NCBI RefSeq assembly: GCF_035974275.1
Contig: NZ_CP142422.1
Span: 1,178,001 to 1,242,000 of the forward strand
DNA length: 64,000 nt
Reading direction: 5' to 3'
Origin: Chryseobacterium sp. MYb264
GTDB lineage: Bacteria; Bacteroidota; Bacteroidia; Flavobacteriales; Weeksellaceae
How positions within the stretch are numbered: position 1 is the first letter of the stretch; each line of letters starts with the position of its first letter. The position numbers and the translations under genes were made by a program. Positions 51,876 to 61,457 of this stretch are shown here, piece after piece. The notes beneath the pieces are model-generated. The model ran no database searches. It was given only the letters and a program-made list of their open reading frames with translations, and had not been told where the DNA came from.

Positions 51876-52282
51876 ATTCTTAAATTCTATTTTTTTTGTG
51901 GGTTAAATGATATCAATAGCGATTAGGATTATAAAATTTAATTTATAATTCTTTTCAAAAAATGCCGTTAAAAATTTTTAATGGAAGTAGGAAATTAAAG
52001 AGAACCTTCTAATATTCCTGTATTATTTTTTGGAAAGAAATTCAGCTGCAGTACCAATAAAATCGGTAATAACTTCTAAAATTTCTAAAATAACTAAATG
52101 AAAAGCCAAAATAACTGCTAAAATAATTAGCAGCTGCAAAACCAAAAAGGTTTAAATTAGACTTATGTGTAGTAGTTGTTTCCACTTTTATATTGTGAAT
52201 CTCCTATTTACTGGCTTTTCAATTGTTTTGTTCTTGTCGAAAAATGATTTTTCGTACAAATATTTGACAAATATATAAAAAA
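51876..52282. other. Intergenic region with a possible decayed small gene
   Basis: It is mostly AT-rich sequence. The only coding-like signal is the broken minus-strand frame at 52023-52185, described separately. Confidence 0.5.
52023..52185 (-). pseudogene. Possible decayed small membrane protein
   Basis: On the minus strand a frame starting at GTG 52185 reads VETTTTHKSNLNLFGFAA. The next frame then reads LLIILAVILAFHLVILEILE and further hydrophobic sequence, ending AAEFLSKK and a stop at 52023. Together they look like one small membrane protein with a one-base frame change. An AGGAG lies upstream, but at the expected distance the codon is ATA, not ATG. This is weak evidence and could be chance. 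Confidence 0.25.
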
Positions 52283-53988
52283 TTATGATAAGTCGAACTT
52301 CATTAAGTCATCAAGATCTTTTAATAGTGGATTTTTTTCGATCAGTTTTTCAAAAATCTTCCTTTTGGTCATAACTTCCACCTTTAAATTTTCGAAATCT
52401 CTTTTATAATTAATTTCAATGGTGTAGTTCTGCACCTTTCTTTTAAAATGATTAAAAAATTCTCCGCTGATCTTGTCAAACTCGACTTTAGCAGAATCTG
52501 AAGGATATAATACCTGAACATTTTTCTCATCAATCTTGATCAGCTTAAAACCTTTGATAGCATTAAAGACAAAAGAAGCCTTGAACTGAATCTGTTTTAA
52601 AAACAAGTTCCACTCCATCTGAAGATCGGTTTCGGTAAAATGATTCTGAGGTAAATTTTCAGTCTTTACAGCCAGTGATTCATCTTTATTCACGACTGTT
52701 TCCTCCTGATTTAAGAAAGAATTGATACTGAAACCCGACGAAATAACGGGTTTAGACAACGGTTTTGAAGTCGTTTTTTTAAGGTCGGCTTCCTGCCCTT
52801 TTTCCACGACAGCTACAGCCTGTTTTTCAGCCAGTATTTCTTTTTTTTTTTCCGGCTGGGGACGCTTTACTTGTTGTACTTCGTTAAGAAACGGAGCTAA
52901 TATCAGGAACTTTTTTTTTTTGTAACGTCTGAATTAGCCGTCAAAGAAGCCAATTGCATTAAAGCAATCTCAACTGTAAGTCTTGGGTTTTTGGAGTTTT
53001 TATAATTGATGTCTGCATGGTTGCAGATTTCAACAGCATCAATGAGTTGCTGGGGACTCCATTTCTGACTCTGCTCCACAAATTTGGCCTTCGTTTTTTC
53101 TCCCACTTCAATCAACTCTATGGTTGAAGTATTTTGGGCCATCATTAAATCTCTGAAATGATTTCCCAAACCTGCAATGAAGATATGCGGATCGAAACCT
53201 TTCTTCACAATTTCATTGAAGGCAAAGAGCACTTCGGGAATTTTATTTTCTTTGGCGAAATCAACCACTTTCAGATACTGATCATAATCCAGAATATTTA
53301 GCACTTCAGCTGCTTTTGCCAATGTAATATTTTTCTGGGAAAAGGTAGAAAGCCGGTCGAAAATAGAAAGTGCATCTCTCAGGGCACCGTCTGCTTTCTG
53401 GGCAATCAGATATAAAGCATCATCTTCATATTGAATATTCTCTTTTTGAGCAATATTTCTCAGATGACTTTGGATATCTTCAATAACGATCCTCTTAAAA
53501 TCATAAATCTGACATCTTGATAAAATGGTCGGGATGATCTTATGTTTTTCGGTCGTTGCTAAAATAAAAATGGCATGCGCCGGCGGCTCTTCCAATGTTT
53601 TCAGAAAAGCATTGAAGGCAGCAGAAGACAGCATATGAACCTCATCGATAATATAAACTTTATATTGACCGACCTGAGGTGCAAAACGTACCTGATCTAT
53701 GAGTTCACGAATATCGTCTACAGAATTGTTGGAAGCGGCGTCTAATTCGTAGATATTATAGGCAAATCCATCTTCCGAAACAGAACCGTCTTTTTCATTA
53801 ATTTTTCTTGCCAAAATCCTTGCACAGGTCGTCTTACCTACTCCACGAGGTCCGCAAAACAATAAAGCCTGCGCCAGCTGATTTTCTTCAATGGCATGTT
53901 CTAGAGTATCTGTAATGTGAGATTGTCCTACAACAGTGTCGAACTCTTGCGGGCGATATTTTCTGGCAGATACAATAAAATTTTCCAT
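52283..53988 (-). CDS. dnaX: DNA polymerase III subunits gamma/tau, with A11 frameshift site
   Basis: The clamp-loader ATPase. The 0-frame product (53988-52903, 361 aa) has Walker A GPRGVGKTT (46-54), Walker B VYIIDEVH (111-118) and sensor 1 ATTEK, and stops right after a run of eleven A (52911-52921 on plus). A -1 shift at that run reads on without stops (KFLILAPFLNEVQQVKRP, then VVEKGQEADLKK) to 52283, giving about 568 aa, the usual full-length tau size. The C-terminal part contains the tau-like domain (MEWNLFLKQI to the end). The zinc-module cysteines of enterobacterial DnaX are absent. A second A11 run lies 70 bases further in. Programmed slippage making gamma and tau is the likely reading; a homopolymer sequencing error is the alternative. 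Confidence 0.85.
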
Positions 53989-54090
53989 AGGTCAAAAATA
54001 AGAAATATAGTTCTAATCTGAAAATATAAAACTTTCAAATACCAATAAAATACTTAAATTCTGACCCAATTGGAAAATTTTTTGTCATCA

Positions 54091-54714
54091 TTATTTTTGA
54101 TATGCAAAATCAATCAGCTCAACGATGGCCTTTTCAATTTCAGCTCTACCTTCATCCGTTTTCAGGTCAATCCCGTTGAATTTGCTGGCATTGTATCCTG
54201 TATAAAGATTAAGATAGTAAGCTCCTGAAATAACCAAAGCCATAATTGCTCTGAATCTCGTTGCATTCTCACCGAAATGAGGGTCGGTAACATGTTCAAA
54301 CAAAGAAGCTCCTGCATCTTCACGCTGCTCTACTAATTTTCTAAGCATCGGTTTGCTTTCAGAAAGCTCCCAAAGAATGATTTTTTGCAATTCTTTGTTT
54401 TTCTTGAGGCTTTCAAATTGGTTTAATACCGCTAGTTTTGAAAGTTCCTGTCCGCCATCTGACAAATCGACCTCAATTCCTTCATTAATTTTGCTCCAAT
54501 AATCCTGAGATCTGATATATTCATCAATAAGCTTTTCGGTACTTCCGAAATATTCATAAATAAGTTTTTTGTCAAAGCCTGCTACGGCTGCAATTTTGCT
54601 CACTTTAAGACCGGAATACCCTTTTACTCTTAAAATTTTTCCAACTGCAGCCAATAACTTTTGCTTTGTCTTTTCTTTATCCCTGATAGGACCTTGCACT
54701 ACTTTTCTAGGCAT
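54091..54714 (-). CDS. TetR-family transcriptional regulator
   Basis: The protein is 207 aa. The N-terminal helix-turn-helix (about 15-60) has KILRVKGYSGLKVSKIAAVAG then FDKKLIYEYFGSTEKLIDEY, the classic TetR pattern. The C-terminal ligand domain is all-helical with no recognisable ligand signature. It starts 6 bases after the aminotransferase gene ends, so the two form an operon. It may regulate that operon in response to a lipid intermediate; this is inference from context. Confidence 0.88.
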   Translation of the reverse strand: MPRKVVQGPIRDKEKTKQKLLAAVGKILRVKGYSGLKVSKIAAVAGFDKKLIYEYFGSTEKLIDEYIRSQDYWSKINEGIEVDLSDGGQELSKLAVLNQFESLKKNKELQKIILWELSESKPMLRKLVEQREDAGASLFEHVTDPHFGENATRFRAIMALVISGAYYLNLYTGYNASKFNGIDLKTDEGRAEIEKAIVELIDFAYQK

Positions 54715-54720
54715 ATGATA

Positions 54721-55977
54721 TTATTTTTTTGCAATATGCAATTTATTATTGATATCTTCAAACGCATTAAGCGTTTTATCAAGATGTTCTTTCTCATGTC
54801 TGGCTGTAACACTCATTCTGATCCTTGCATCTTTTCTCGGTACGGCCGGATATAAAATTGGATTTGTGTACACTCCTCTTTCAATAAGTAGTCTTCCGAC
54901 ATCTCCTGTTACATGGGGATCTCCAATTTTTACCGGAACAATGGCGGAACAGGTGATTCCGGTATCTAACCCAAGATCGTTCAGCCCTTTTTTGAAATAG
55001 TTGATATTCCACCAAAGTTTCTCTCTCCATTCAGGCTCTTCATCAATAAGATCAATCGCTTTAATAATTCCCAATGACGAAGGAGGAGCGGTCGCAGAAA
55101 AAATTTGCTGTCTTGACTGAAATCTCAGAATAGAAGCAATTTTTTTATCCGCAATGACATATCCCCCAAGGCTACCGAAGGTTTTACTGAAGGTACCTGT
55201 AATAATATCCACTTTATCCAACAGGTCGGTATCCTCAAGAGTTCCTCTTCCGGTCTTCCCCAATATTCCTACCCCGTGTACATCGTCAACCATCAGGAAT
55301 GCATTGTACTTTTTAACCAATGCATAAATTTCTTTGATATGAGAAGTGTCACCATCCTGGGAGTATACTCCGTCTACAATGACCAACTTGGTCCGGAATT
55401 TATCTTCCGAGATTTTCAGAATATGTTCCAAAGCCTCTAAATTGTTATGAGGAAATGTTTTTGTATTGGTATAGGCACAACCTTCATGTACACTGGCGTG
55501 CACTGCCATATCCAAAATAGCTAAATCCTCTTTCTGCATAAGCGCCTGTAAAGTGGCACTGTTGGCAGTATATCCAGTCGTGAAGATCGCAGCTTCATCC
55601 TGCTGTCTTCCAAAAAAGGCAGCAATTCTGGCCTCTAATGCATTATGGTAATTAAAATATCCTCCGATCAGGGGAGTTGCTCCCGTTCCCGTTCCATATT
55701 TTTCAATACCCTCAATCGCCGCCTTCTTTGTTTTAGGATGCTGGGTAAAACCCAGATAATCGCTGGAAACAAAACTTACATAATCTCTTTTCTCATTTTC
55801 AATGTCTACATTCACTACAGAGTTGGTACCCGTGGTATTCTGTAATCTGTAATTCATGTGCCCGTTAGATTTCATAAAATTTAAAAATTCATAAAAAATC
55901 TCTGCTCTCTGTGCGATATTGAAATCCTTAATGTTTTCAAAATCTCTAAAGGTTGCCGTTGTAAAGTCAATACTCAT
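54721..55977 (-). CDS. spt: Alpha-oxoamine synthase, probable serine palmitoyltransferase
   Basis: A PLP enzyme of the alpha-oxoamine synthase family (serine palmitoyltransferase, KBL, BioF). It is 418 aa. The PLP lysine is K265 in GTFSKTFGSLGG; H160 (MAVHASVHEG) and D231/H234 (VDDVHGVG) are the usual cofactor residues. Members of this bacterial family make sphingolipids from serine and acyl-CoA in Bacteroidota. No bio genes or tdh are nearby, which favours SPT over BioF or KBL, but the family cannot be separated by eye with certainty. A TATATTTG box lies on the minus strand at 56013-56006. A TetR regulator follows. Confidence 0.75.
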   Translation of the reverse strand: MSIDFTTATFRDFENIKDFNIAQRAEIFYEFLNFMKSNGHMNYRLQNTTGTNSVVNVDIENEKRDYVSFVSSDYLGFTQHPKTKKAAIEGIEKYGTGTGATPLIGGYFNYHNALEARIAAFFGRQQDEAAIFTTGYTANSATLQALMQKEDLAILDMAVHASVHEGCAYTNTKTFPHNNLEALEHILKISEDKFRTKLVIVDGVYSQDGDTSHIKEIYALVKKYNAFLMVDDVHGVGILGKTGRGTLEDTDLLDKVDIITGTFSKTFGSLGGYVIADKKIASILRFQSRQQIFSATAPPSSLGIIKAIDLIDEEPEWREKLWWNINYFKKGLNDLGLDTGITCSAIVPVKIGDPHVTGDVGRLLIERGVYTNPILYPAVPRKDARIRMSVTARHEKEHLDKTLNAFEDINNKLHIAKK

Positions 55978-56443
55978 CCTTAATCTTTATTAGTTGTTTA
56001 GATAACAAATATAGTATTATTTCACGTTCGCGAGGTGTTATTTTAATTGAATTTTTGCTATGACTGTAATATTTTAACATTATTAATTAATAATTCAACA
56101 TTATATGACATTCATCAAACATATTTTACAACGTATAAATCAATGCATTACATATTTCACATTAAAAACCACTTGAATATGTAGGATAAAGCCTTACGCC
56201 AACATTAATAAATTGTTTATTAAAATTAACATACTTGTGCTTCCTTCCATTCACGCTTCGGGATAAAATATTTTCATAAAACACGCTTATTATGCTAAAC
56301 GCAATAAATTAAAAACAGTTAATTAACTTTATATTTTTTCACTACCCGACAGAACAGGCACTCTGATTAGCATCCCCGCACCATAACTCTTCTTTAATTG
56401 AATATATATTAAAAATAAAACCATTTACTATCAATATCTCCAT
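55978..56443. other. AT-rich intergenic region
   Basis: It contains the minus-strand TATATTTG box at 56006-56013 upstream of the aminotransferase gene. The remaining 430 bases up to the LysR gene show no gene, strong hairpin or repeat that I can support. Confidence 0.5.
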
Positions 56444-57328
56444 TTAAATTTTCCCGGAGATTTTAACATGAAGGCAATCATAAAATAAGGTCATTGCTTT
56501 TTTCTCATATGCATCTTTTAATGAAATTACCATGGCTGTACGGATCATATTTCTTGCCTGAATGGGGATAGTCACCAAATCATCTTTTTCCCTCACTGTA
56601 GTTTCGGCTAGAATGGAACACCAGTTCCCACTTTTCACCAATTCCAGCAGAGTGGGAATATCATTGATCTCTATTAAAATCTTAGGCTGAAGCTTATTTT
56701 CTGCAAAAGCCTGCATCATATTTTTTGTGGTGCTGTAGCCTTTTGTGGGCATTGCCAAGGGAAGGTCAATAATTTCTTTTAAACTTATCGTTTTCTTTTT
56801 TGCCCAATTTGAATCCTTAGAAACCACCACTGTCATAGGGGAAGTGAATAGCGGAACATAATTAAAAAGCTCTACTCTATTTCCCTCCGCAAAAGTGAGG
56901 ATAAAATCGAGTTGTACATGATGCAGCTGATCCATTAATTCGGAGGTCGTTCCAAAGACAATATTCACCCGCACTCCGGGATATTCTTTTGAAAATTCTA
57001 TTAAGGCCGTGATCATGGTAGTCCGCATTCCGTACGTAACACCGATATTGAGTTCGCCGCTTTTTACTTCCTTTAAATCCTGCATTGCCAGCAATCCTTC
57101 CTGAGATTTTAAGAGACTTTTTTCTGCATATCTGGAGAATATTTCTCCGGCTTCTGTTAAAATAATCCGTTTTCCTATTCTGTTGAACAATAAAATCCCC
57201 AATTCTTCTTCCAACTGCTTTATCTGCTGCGAAAGCGTACTTTGACTTATAAATAAATGAGCCGCTGCTTCCGTAAAATTCAGAAGCTCTTTTGCTTTCA
57301 GGAAATAACGGATCTGTCTTAACTCCAT
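56444..57328 (-). CDS. LysR-family transcriptional regulator
   Basis: The protein is 294 aa. The N-terminal winged helix-turn-helix (1-60) reads MELRQIRYFLKAKELLNFTE then LFISQSTLSQQIKQLEEELG, followed by the linker helix. The effector domain (about 90-290) is a two-lobe periplasmic-binding-protein fold (ELNIGVTYGMRTTMITALI). It resembles CynR/CysB-type members, but no target is evident. The upstream gap contains a GTAGTG / CACTAC inverted repeat (about 57500-57520), a possible binding site. Confidence 0.93.
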   Translation of the reverse strand: MELRQIRYFLKAKELLNFTEAAAHLFISQSTLSQQIKQLEEELGILLFNRIGKRIILTEAGEIFSRYAEKSLLKSQEGLLAMQDLKEVKSGELNIGVTYGMRTTMITALIEFSKEYPGVRVNIVFGTTSELMDQLHHVQLDFILTFAEGNRVELFNYVPLFTSPMTVVVSKDSNWAKKKTISLKEIIDLPLAMPTKGYSTTKNMMQAFAENKLQPKILIEINDIPTLLELVKSGNWCSILAETTVREKDDLVTIPIQARNMIRTAMVISLKDAYEKKAMTLFYDCLHVKISGKI

Positions 57329-57839
57329 AGTGAATCGGTTTGAGATATTTACTGTTAAAAAAGTGTTTTAGCAAATTTACGAATTAAGAAGCATTCGGTA
57401 AAAAATGAGAGAATAAGTTAATCAACCCAGAAATTTAATTTACCTGATATTGACCGTTCGGAAAACTTATGTAAGGTAATCGGAAAAAATACCACATTTT
57501 GTAGTGCTAGCGTATCACTACCCAAGAGACACAATTCTTATTATCAGACTAAAAACCAAACATTTAAATATTTTAACCACCAATAAATCCATTGTTTTAA
57601 AGCACTTACTCTCCCATAAACCTTATTCTCCTAAAATTTATTCATTTATTTTGGTTAGATTTTTGAAGCTATAAATTTTAACACACCAACACAACGATCA
57701 TGTCAACTCACACCTTTCTCATACGGAGAAAACTACTCAATCTCATTTTGAAAAAATCATTTTCAATACCAGTCTGTGGCTTTACTTTAAAATTCAGTTC
57801 ATTGTTTTAGAGATTTAACCACACCTTAAATTCAATATT
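57329..57839. other. Intergenic region between divergent genes
   Basis: It holds the inverted repeat GTAGTG-N9-CACTAC at about 57500-57520. No other structure or gene is seen. Confidence 0.45.
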
Positions 57840-58181
57840 ATGATTTTCGAAAATGACCAACATTCTCTGGTTCAGGACCATCACAATCTGTCATTTATTA
57901 ATATGGCTCAGATTATCAGTTTTCATGGAGACAAATCCTTTATTTTACACTCTTTGCAAAAAATAAAGAATAACACTTTATGTAAATTAAAGCGGAGAAA
58001 GGTCAATAAATGGATAAAAGAATACACCCGGCACCTTAACCAGTACATTGAAAACGAAGATTTTAGTAGTAAGCCGGAAAACTACACTCTTTCTCCGGCC
58101 TATGCAAAACAGTCGTATGAAAAAGTGGTAAAAGAAAACGAGTACCTTGAAAATTTAATGAATATTTTAAACAACCATTAA
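57840..58181 (+). CDS. Hypothetical small protein
   Basis: The frame is 113 aa, hydrophilic, Lys/Asn-rich and helical (LQKIKNNTLCKLKRRKVNKW, then YAKQSYEKVVKENEYLENLM). It has no signal peptide, membrane segment or known motif. Its stop overlaps that of the convergent antiporter by 3-4 bases. Codon use is plausible, but nothing else supports it strongly, so it may or may not be a real gene. Confidence 0.45.
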   Translation: MIFENDQHSLVQDHHNLSFINMAQIISFHGDKSFILHSLQKIKNNTLCKLKRRKVNKWIKEYTRHLNQYIENEDFSSKPENYTLSPAYAKQSYEKVVKENEYLENLMNILNNH

Positions 58182-59779
58182 TGAACGAGACGTACTCTTT
58201 CCTCTTCTAAATCTATTTTCATTAAATGTTTTCTGATGACATCTTCATTCAGATCAATATGGTTATGATTCTGCTCTATCAACCATTTTCTTTGCGAGTT
58301 TAAAACATCCAGATAAGCTTCACGAACTTCAGGAGAAAGTTGAATATCGGCATCATCGTCAATTTTCCCCTGCCATTTTTCATGAATTTGCTGCAAAAAA
58401 TGACTCCTTTGAAATAAAGCATTATGGTTTTCCCTGATATGATCTAAAGTGTGTCTCGCAATTCCTCTTTTAATTTGATTATCTGCATCTTCATCCGATA
58501 CATAATCATTAAAGGAAGGTAAATTGAGTTTCTTAATCAGATACGGAAGAGTGAGTCCCTGTACCAGTAACGTCGTGAGAATAACGATAAAAGTGATGAA
58601 CAGCACCAAGTTCCTTTGCGGAAAAGCAGGTCCGCCGGCATATAAATGCGTAGGAATCGAAAGTGCGGCAGCCAGCGAAACCACACCGCGCATTCCCGTC
58701 CACCCCATTATAATAGGCGCTTTGAATCCCGGGCTCCGTGTATCGGCAACGCTTATAAAATTTCTCGCCACAAGGGTAACAAGTACAGCGCCGTATGCGG
58801 AGAGAATTCTTACTACAATAAGTACAGCAGTAATTAACAACCCGTACCCGATCGCTGAGGAAATGCTCACACCTTCCAGACCGGAAGTAATTTCCGGAAG
58901 ATCGAGACCTATCAGAACAAAAACCAACCCGTTTAAAACGAAAGCCAGACTCTCCCACACATTAACCCCACGCAGACGTGAAGAAGTGCCGAGAAAGGAA
59001 AACCTGTTATTGGATAATAACAAGCCGCCACTTACAACCGCCAGCACACCTGAACTATGGACTTCCTCGGCGGCCATGTACATAACATAAGGTGAAACAA
59101 TGGTTAAAATGGTGTCCATATTGGCGTCAGTCGGGAGATATTTATGAGCTTTCATAAAAACAAATCCCAGCAACAATCCGATCCCGATCCCGCCGATCAA
59201 CATCCACGAAAAACTAAAAACAGCATCCTGCCAGATCAACTGCCCCGTCGCTACGGCAACCATGGCGAACCGGAAAATAATCAACGAAGAAGCATCGTTC
59301 AATAGACTTTCTCCCTCGAGAATAGATGACATCCTTTTGGGAACTTTTACAAATTTCAGAATAGCACTTGCACTTACAGCATCTGGCGGTGAAACAATTC
59401 CACCCAATAAAAAACCTAAAGCCAGTGAAAATCCCGGGATAAAATGATTGGCTACCAATGCAACGGAAATTGCAGTTAAAAATACAACAACAAAGGCAAA
59501 GCTGCAGATAATCCTTCGCCACTTCCAAAGTTCTTTCCAAGATATTGCCCATGCTGCTTCGTATAGTAAAGGAGGTAAAAAGATAATAAAAATAAGCTCG
59601 GGATCTATTTTTACCCTAGGAATTCCAGGAATAAAACTGATAAGCAAACCCGCTATAACGAGTAGTACGGGATAAGCAACCTTCATCTTATTGGCCAGCA
59701 TAATCAGCAAAATAATGGCAACAATAAGCGATAAATAGAACGGAAAATCTTCTATCATTAATGGATATATTTTATACAT
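58178..59779 (-). CDS. Na+/H+ antiporter, CPA1 (NhaP) family
   Basis: An inner-membrane sodium/proton exchanger for pH and salt homeostasis. It is 533 aa. About 12 membrane helices cover residues 10-420. CPA1 landmarks are FLPPLLYEAAW (about 67-77), GGIVSPPDAVSASAI (about 125-139), the ion-site ND in EGESLLNDASSLI (about 154-166) and GWTGMRGVVSLAAALSIP. The C-terminal 120 residues are cytosolic and charged, rich in His and Asp. A Met at residue 8 (59758) is an alternative start. Confidence 0.93.
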   Translation of the reverse strand: MYKIYPLMIEDFPFYLSLIVAIILLIMLANKMKVAYPVLLVIAGLLISFIPGIPRVKIDPELIFIIFLPPLLYEAAWAISWKELWKWRRIICSFAFVVVFLTAISVALVANHFIPGFSLALGFLLGGIVSPPDAVSASAILKFVKVPKRMSSILEGESLLNDASSLIIFRFAMVAVATGQLIWQDAVFSFSWMLIGGIGIGLLLGFVFMKAHKYLPTDANMDTILTIVSPYVMYMAAEEVHSSGVLAVVSGGLLLSNNRFSFLGTSSRLRGVNVWESLAFVLNGLVFVLIGLDLPEITSGLEGVSISSAIGYGLLITAVLIVVRILSAYGAVLVTLVARNFISVADTRSPGFKAPIIMGWTGMRGVVSLAAALSIPTHLYAGGPAFPQRNLVLFITFIVILTTLLVQGLTLPYLIKKLNLPSFNDYVSDEDADNQIKRGIARHTLDHIRENHNALFQRSHFLQQIHEKWQGKIDDDADIQLSPEVREAYLDVLNSQRKWLIEQNHNHIDLNEDVIRKHLMKIDLEEERVRLVH

Positions 59780-60282
59780 ACAATGATAATGAATTTAGAA
59801 TACTTTGTCAATACAAGTTTTCAGCTCTTTTTATTTTAGATGGCGCACCTTCGTTATGATAAGTTGAATTACCAGCCTGAGTCCGATCCATACAATATTA
59901 TACCAGATCAATAGGAACAGGCTGCCCCCCATTCGATTTGAAATTTTATCACCGGAGTGAATTCCAACGCTACAAAAACATGTCTTAGCAGTCAAAACTC
60001 AATATTTTAAAATATTAAGTTTAATTAAATTCAGTTTATTAGCTTCAAAAAAGAGCATATAAGGTAAAAATAAAGTTTTTTTTAGCAGACTTCTAAAACA
60101 CCTGAGATATCCCATAAACTCTTTGGTCTCTTTTACGGTTACAGCTAAAATGAGTTTAAACGGCCTGACCATTTAAACTCAGAAGTTTGCATTAAAATAA
60201 AAATACATGACGTTGAGCACTCCTCATTATCAGAATGAGGATCCCCAAGAACTTTCCACCGATTCTCTCTACAGGCTGAAAT
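59780..60282. other. Intergenic region with dispersed-repeat fragment
   Basis: The segment at about 59875-59930 (CCTGAGTCCGATCCATACAA, then GATCAATAGGAACAGGCT) is a diverged copy of the fragment at 41255-41322. A small hairpin CTCATT / AATGAG lies at about 60222-60239. No gene is seen. Confidence 0.5.
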
Positions 60283-61134
60283 TTAATACAGTCTCTGCAC
60301 CGATAAAAAGAGCTCCCTCGTATTATCTGCGGTATTAGAATCTGAGGTGCTTGCATTGCTCGTTCCTGTCTTGGATTTATTATCTACGCGGAAAGCGTAG
60401 TACACTCTGTACCATCTTGGCTCAGGTTCCTGCATGGTAATATCAAAAGTAACCGTTTCATTATGGGTCTGCGAAAGGTATACCCCATCATCAAACTGCC
60501 TGAAGTCTCCTGGAGACAGTTTAATATTACCATTATCGGAATCTCCGGTATGGGTAGACATTTCTGACACCCATATTTTAACATCTCCCGCTCCTACATT
60601 ATAAAGTCGCGGGTTAAAAGTCGTAATTGCACCATTTCCTGAGGAATTACCGTCAAACTGGGCATCAAGCCTCAGCACCCCTCCCAAAACAGGTAGATCA
60701 GGTAGATAGGTACTCGCCAAAATACCAGGCCCGGATGTTGTCGCCGGAATGCTGCCGTGATAGTACACCAGCTCTCCGATCACGATGTCATCATCATTAT
60801 TTCCGCCAAAGGCAAATTTCCAGGTATCACCATTAAACATATAATATCCGGGCTTATCCACTTTTGCCGTTTTTAAAGATGCCGTGGTTACGGCCTGAGT
60901 TACGTACACCAAAGTTCCGATTTGGTCTGCGAGATATACTCCGTCCTTTGCTTTTAGCTGATCTCCTGTTAACCTGGGGGCGATAACACCATCCGCTGCC
61001 GTAGCCAGCGTGGGTTTTCCCAGAACATCAAGTGTTGCTTTTGGAGATTCTGTATTGATTCCGACTTGTGAATACGTGTTCACGGATAATAAAATCAGCA
61101 CCGGGCTGATGAGTGATAACTTTAATTTCTTCAT
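60283..61134 (-). CDS. Exported protein with ATLDV module
   Basis: The protein is 283 aa with a signal peptide (1-22, ending VNTYSQ). Residues 23-105 are the same module as in the lectin-like proteins at 21579 and 22550: GINTESPKATLDVLGKP, APRLTGDQLKAKDGVYLADQ, YVTQAV and YYMFNGDTW. The remaining 175 residues (beta-rich, IGELVYYHGSIPATTSGPGI, then WYRVYYAFRVDNKSK) are unlike the lectin domain and unrecognised. The modular design suggests a shared export or assembly segment with variable tails. It is divergent from a membrane-anchored AraC regulator at 61458. Confidence 0.8.
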   Translation of the reverse strand: MKKLKLSLISPVLILLSVNTYSQVGINTESPKATLDVLGKPTLATAADGVIAPRLTGDQLKAKDGVYLADQIGTLVYVTQAVTTASLKTAKVDKPGYYMFNGDTWKFAFGGNNDDDIVIGELVYYHGSIPATTSGPGILASTYLPDLPVLGGVLRLDAQFDGNSSGNGAITTFNPRLYNVGAGDVKIWVSEMSTHTGDSDNGNIKLSPGDFRQFDDGVYLSQTHNETVTFDITMQEPEPRWYRVYYAFRVDNKSKTGTSNASTSDSNTADNTRELFLSVQRLY

Positions 61135-61457
61135 TTTTAAGGTTTTTTAAATTGTTAAAATAAAAGAGACTATGATGTGTTTTTCAACTTATTATTTTGA
61201 ATCTTCTTATCTTTGCCACATCTTGATTTTATTTACAGAAAATTGGAGTTATATAGAATATTTTTCTAAACAGATAAGCCGTAATGGTATTATTATTCAG
61301 CAAAGATAGGAGGAGAAACAAATCATATTCTAAAGAGATAAATAAAAAACAGAAAACAACTTAAATACACAAAACGCTATTTTTCAATAATTTAAATAAG
61401 TTATTTTTTTTATTAGCTGACAAAGTACAAGAAAGAAATAGGACAAAGACACAAAAA
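61135..61457. other. Divergent promoter region
   Basis: This is AT-rich DNA between the exported protein and the AraC regulator. TATCTTTG at 61208-61215 on the plus strand matches the -7 box, but no TTG lies at the right distance. No gene is seen. Confidence 0.5.

Noticed and set aside
52283..52807. Independent 174-aa gene after dnaX
   Set aside because: It has no normal start and continues the -1 frame of dnaX without a stop from the A11 tract.
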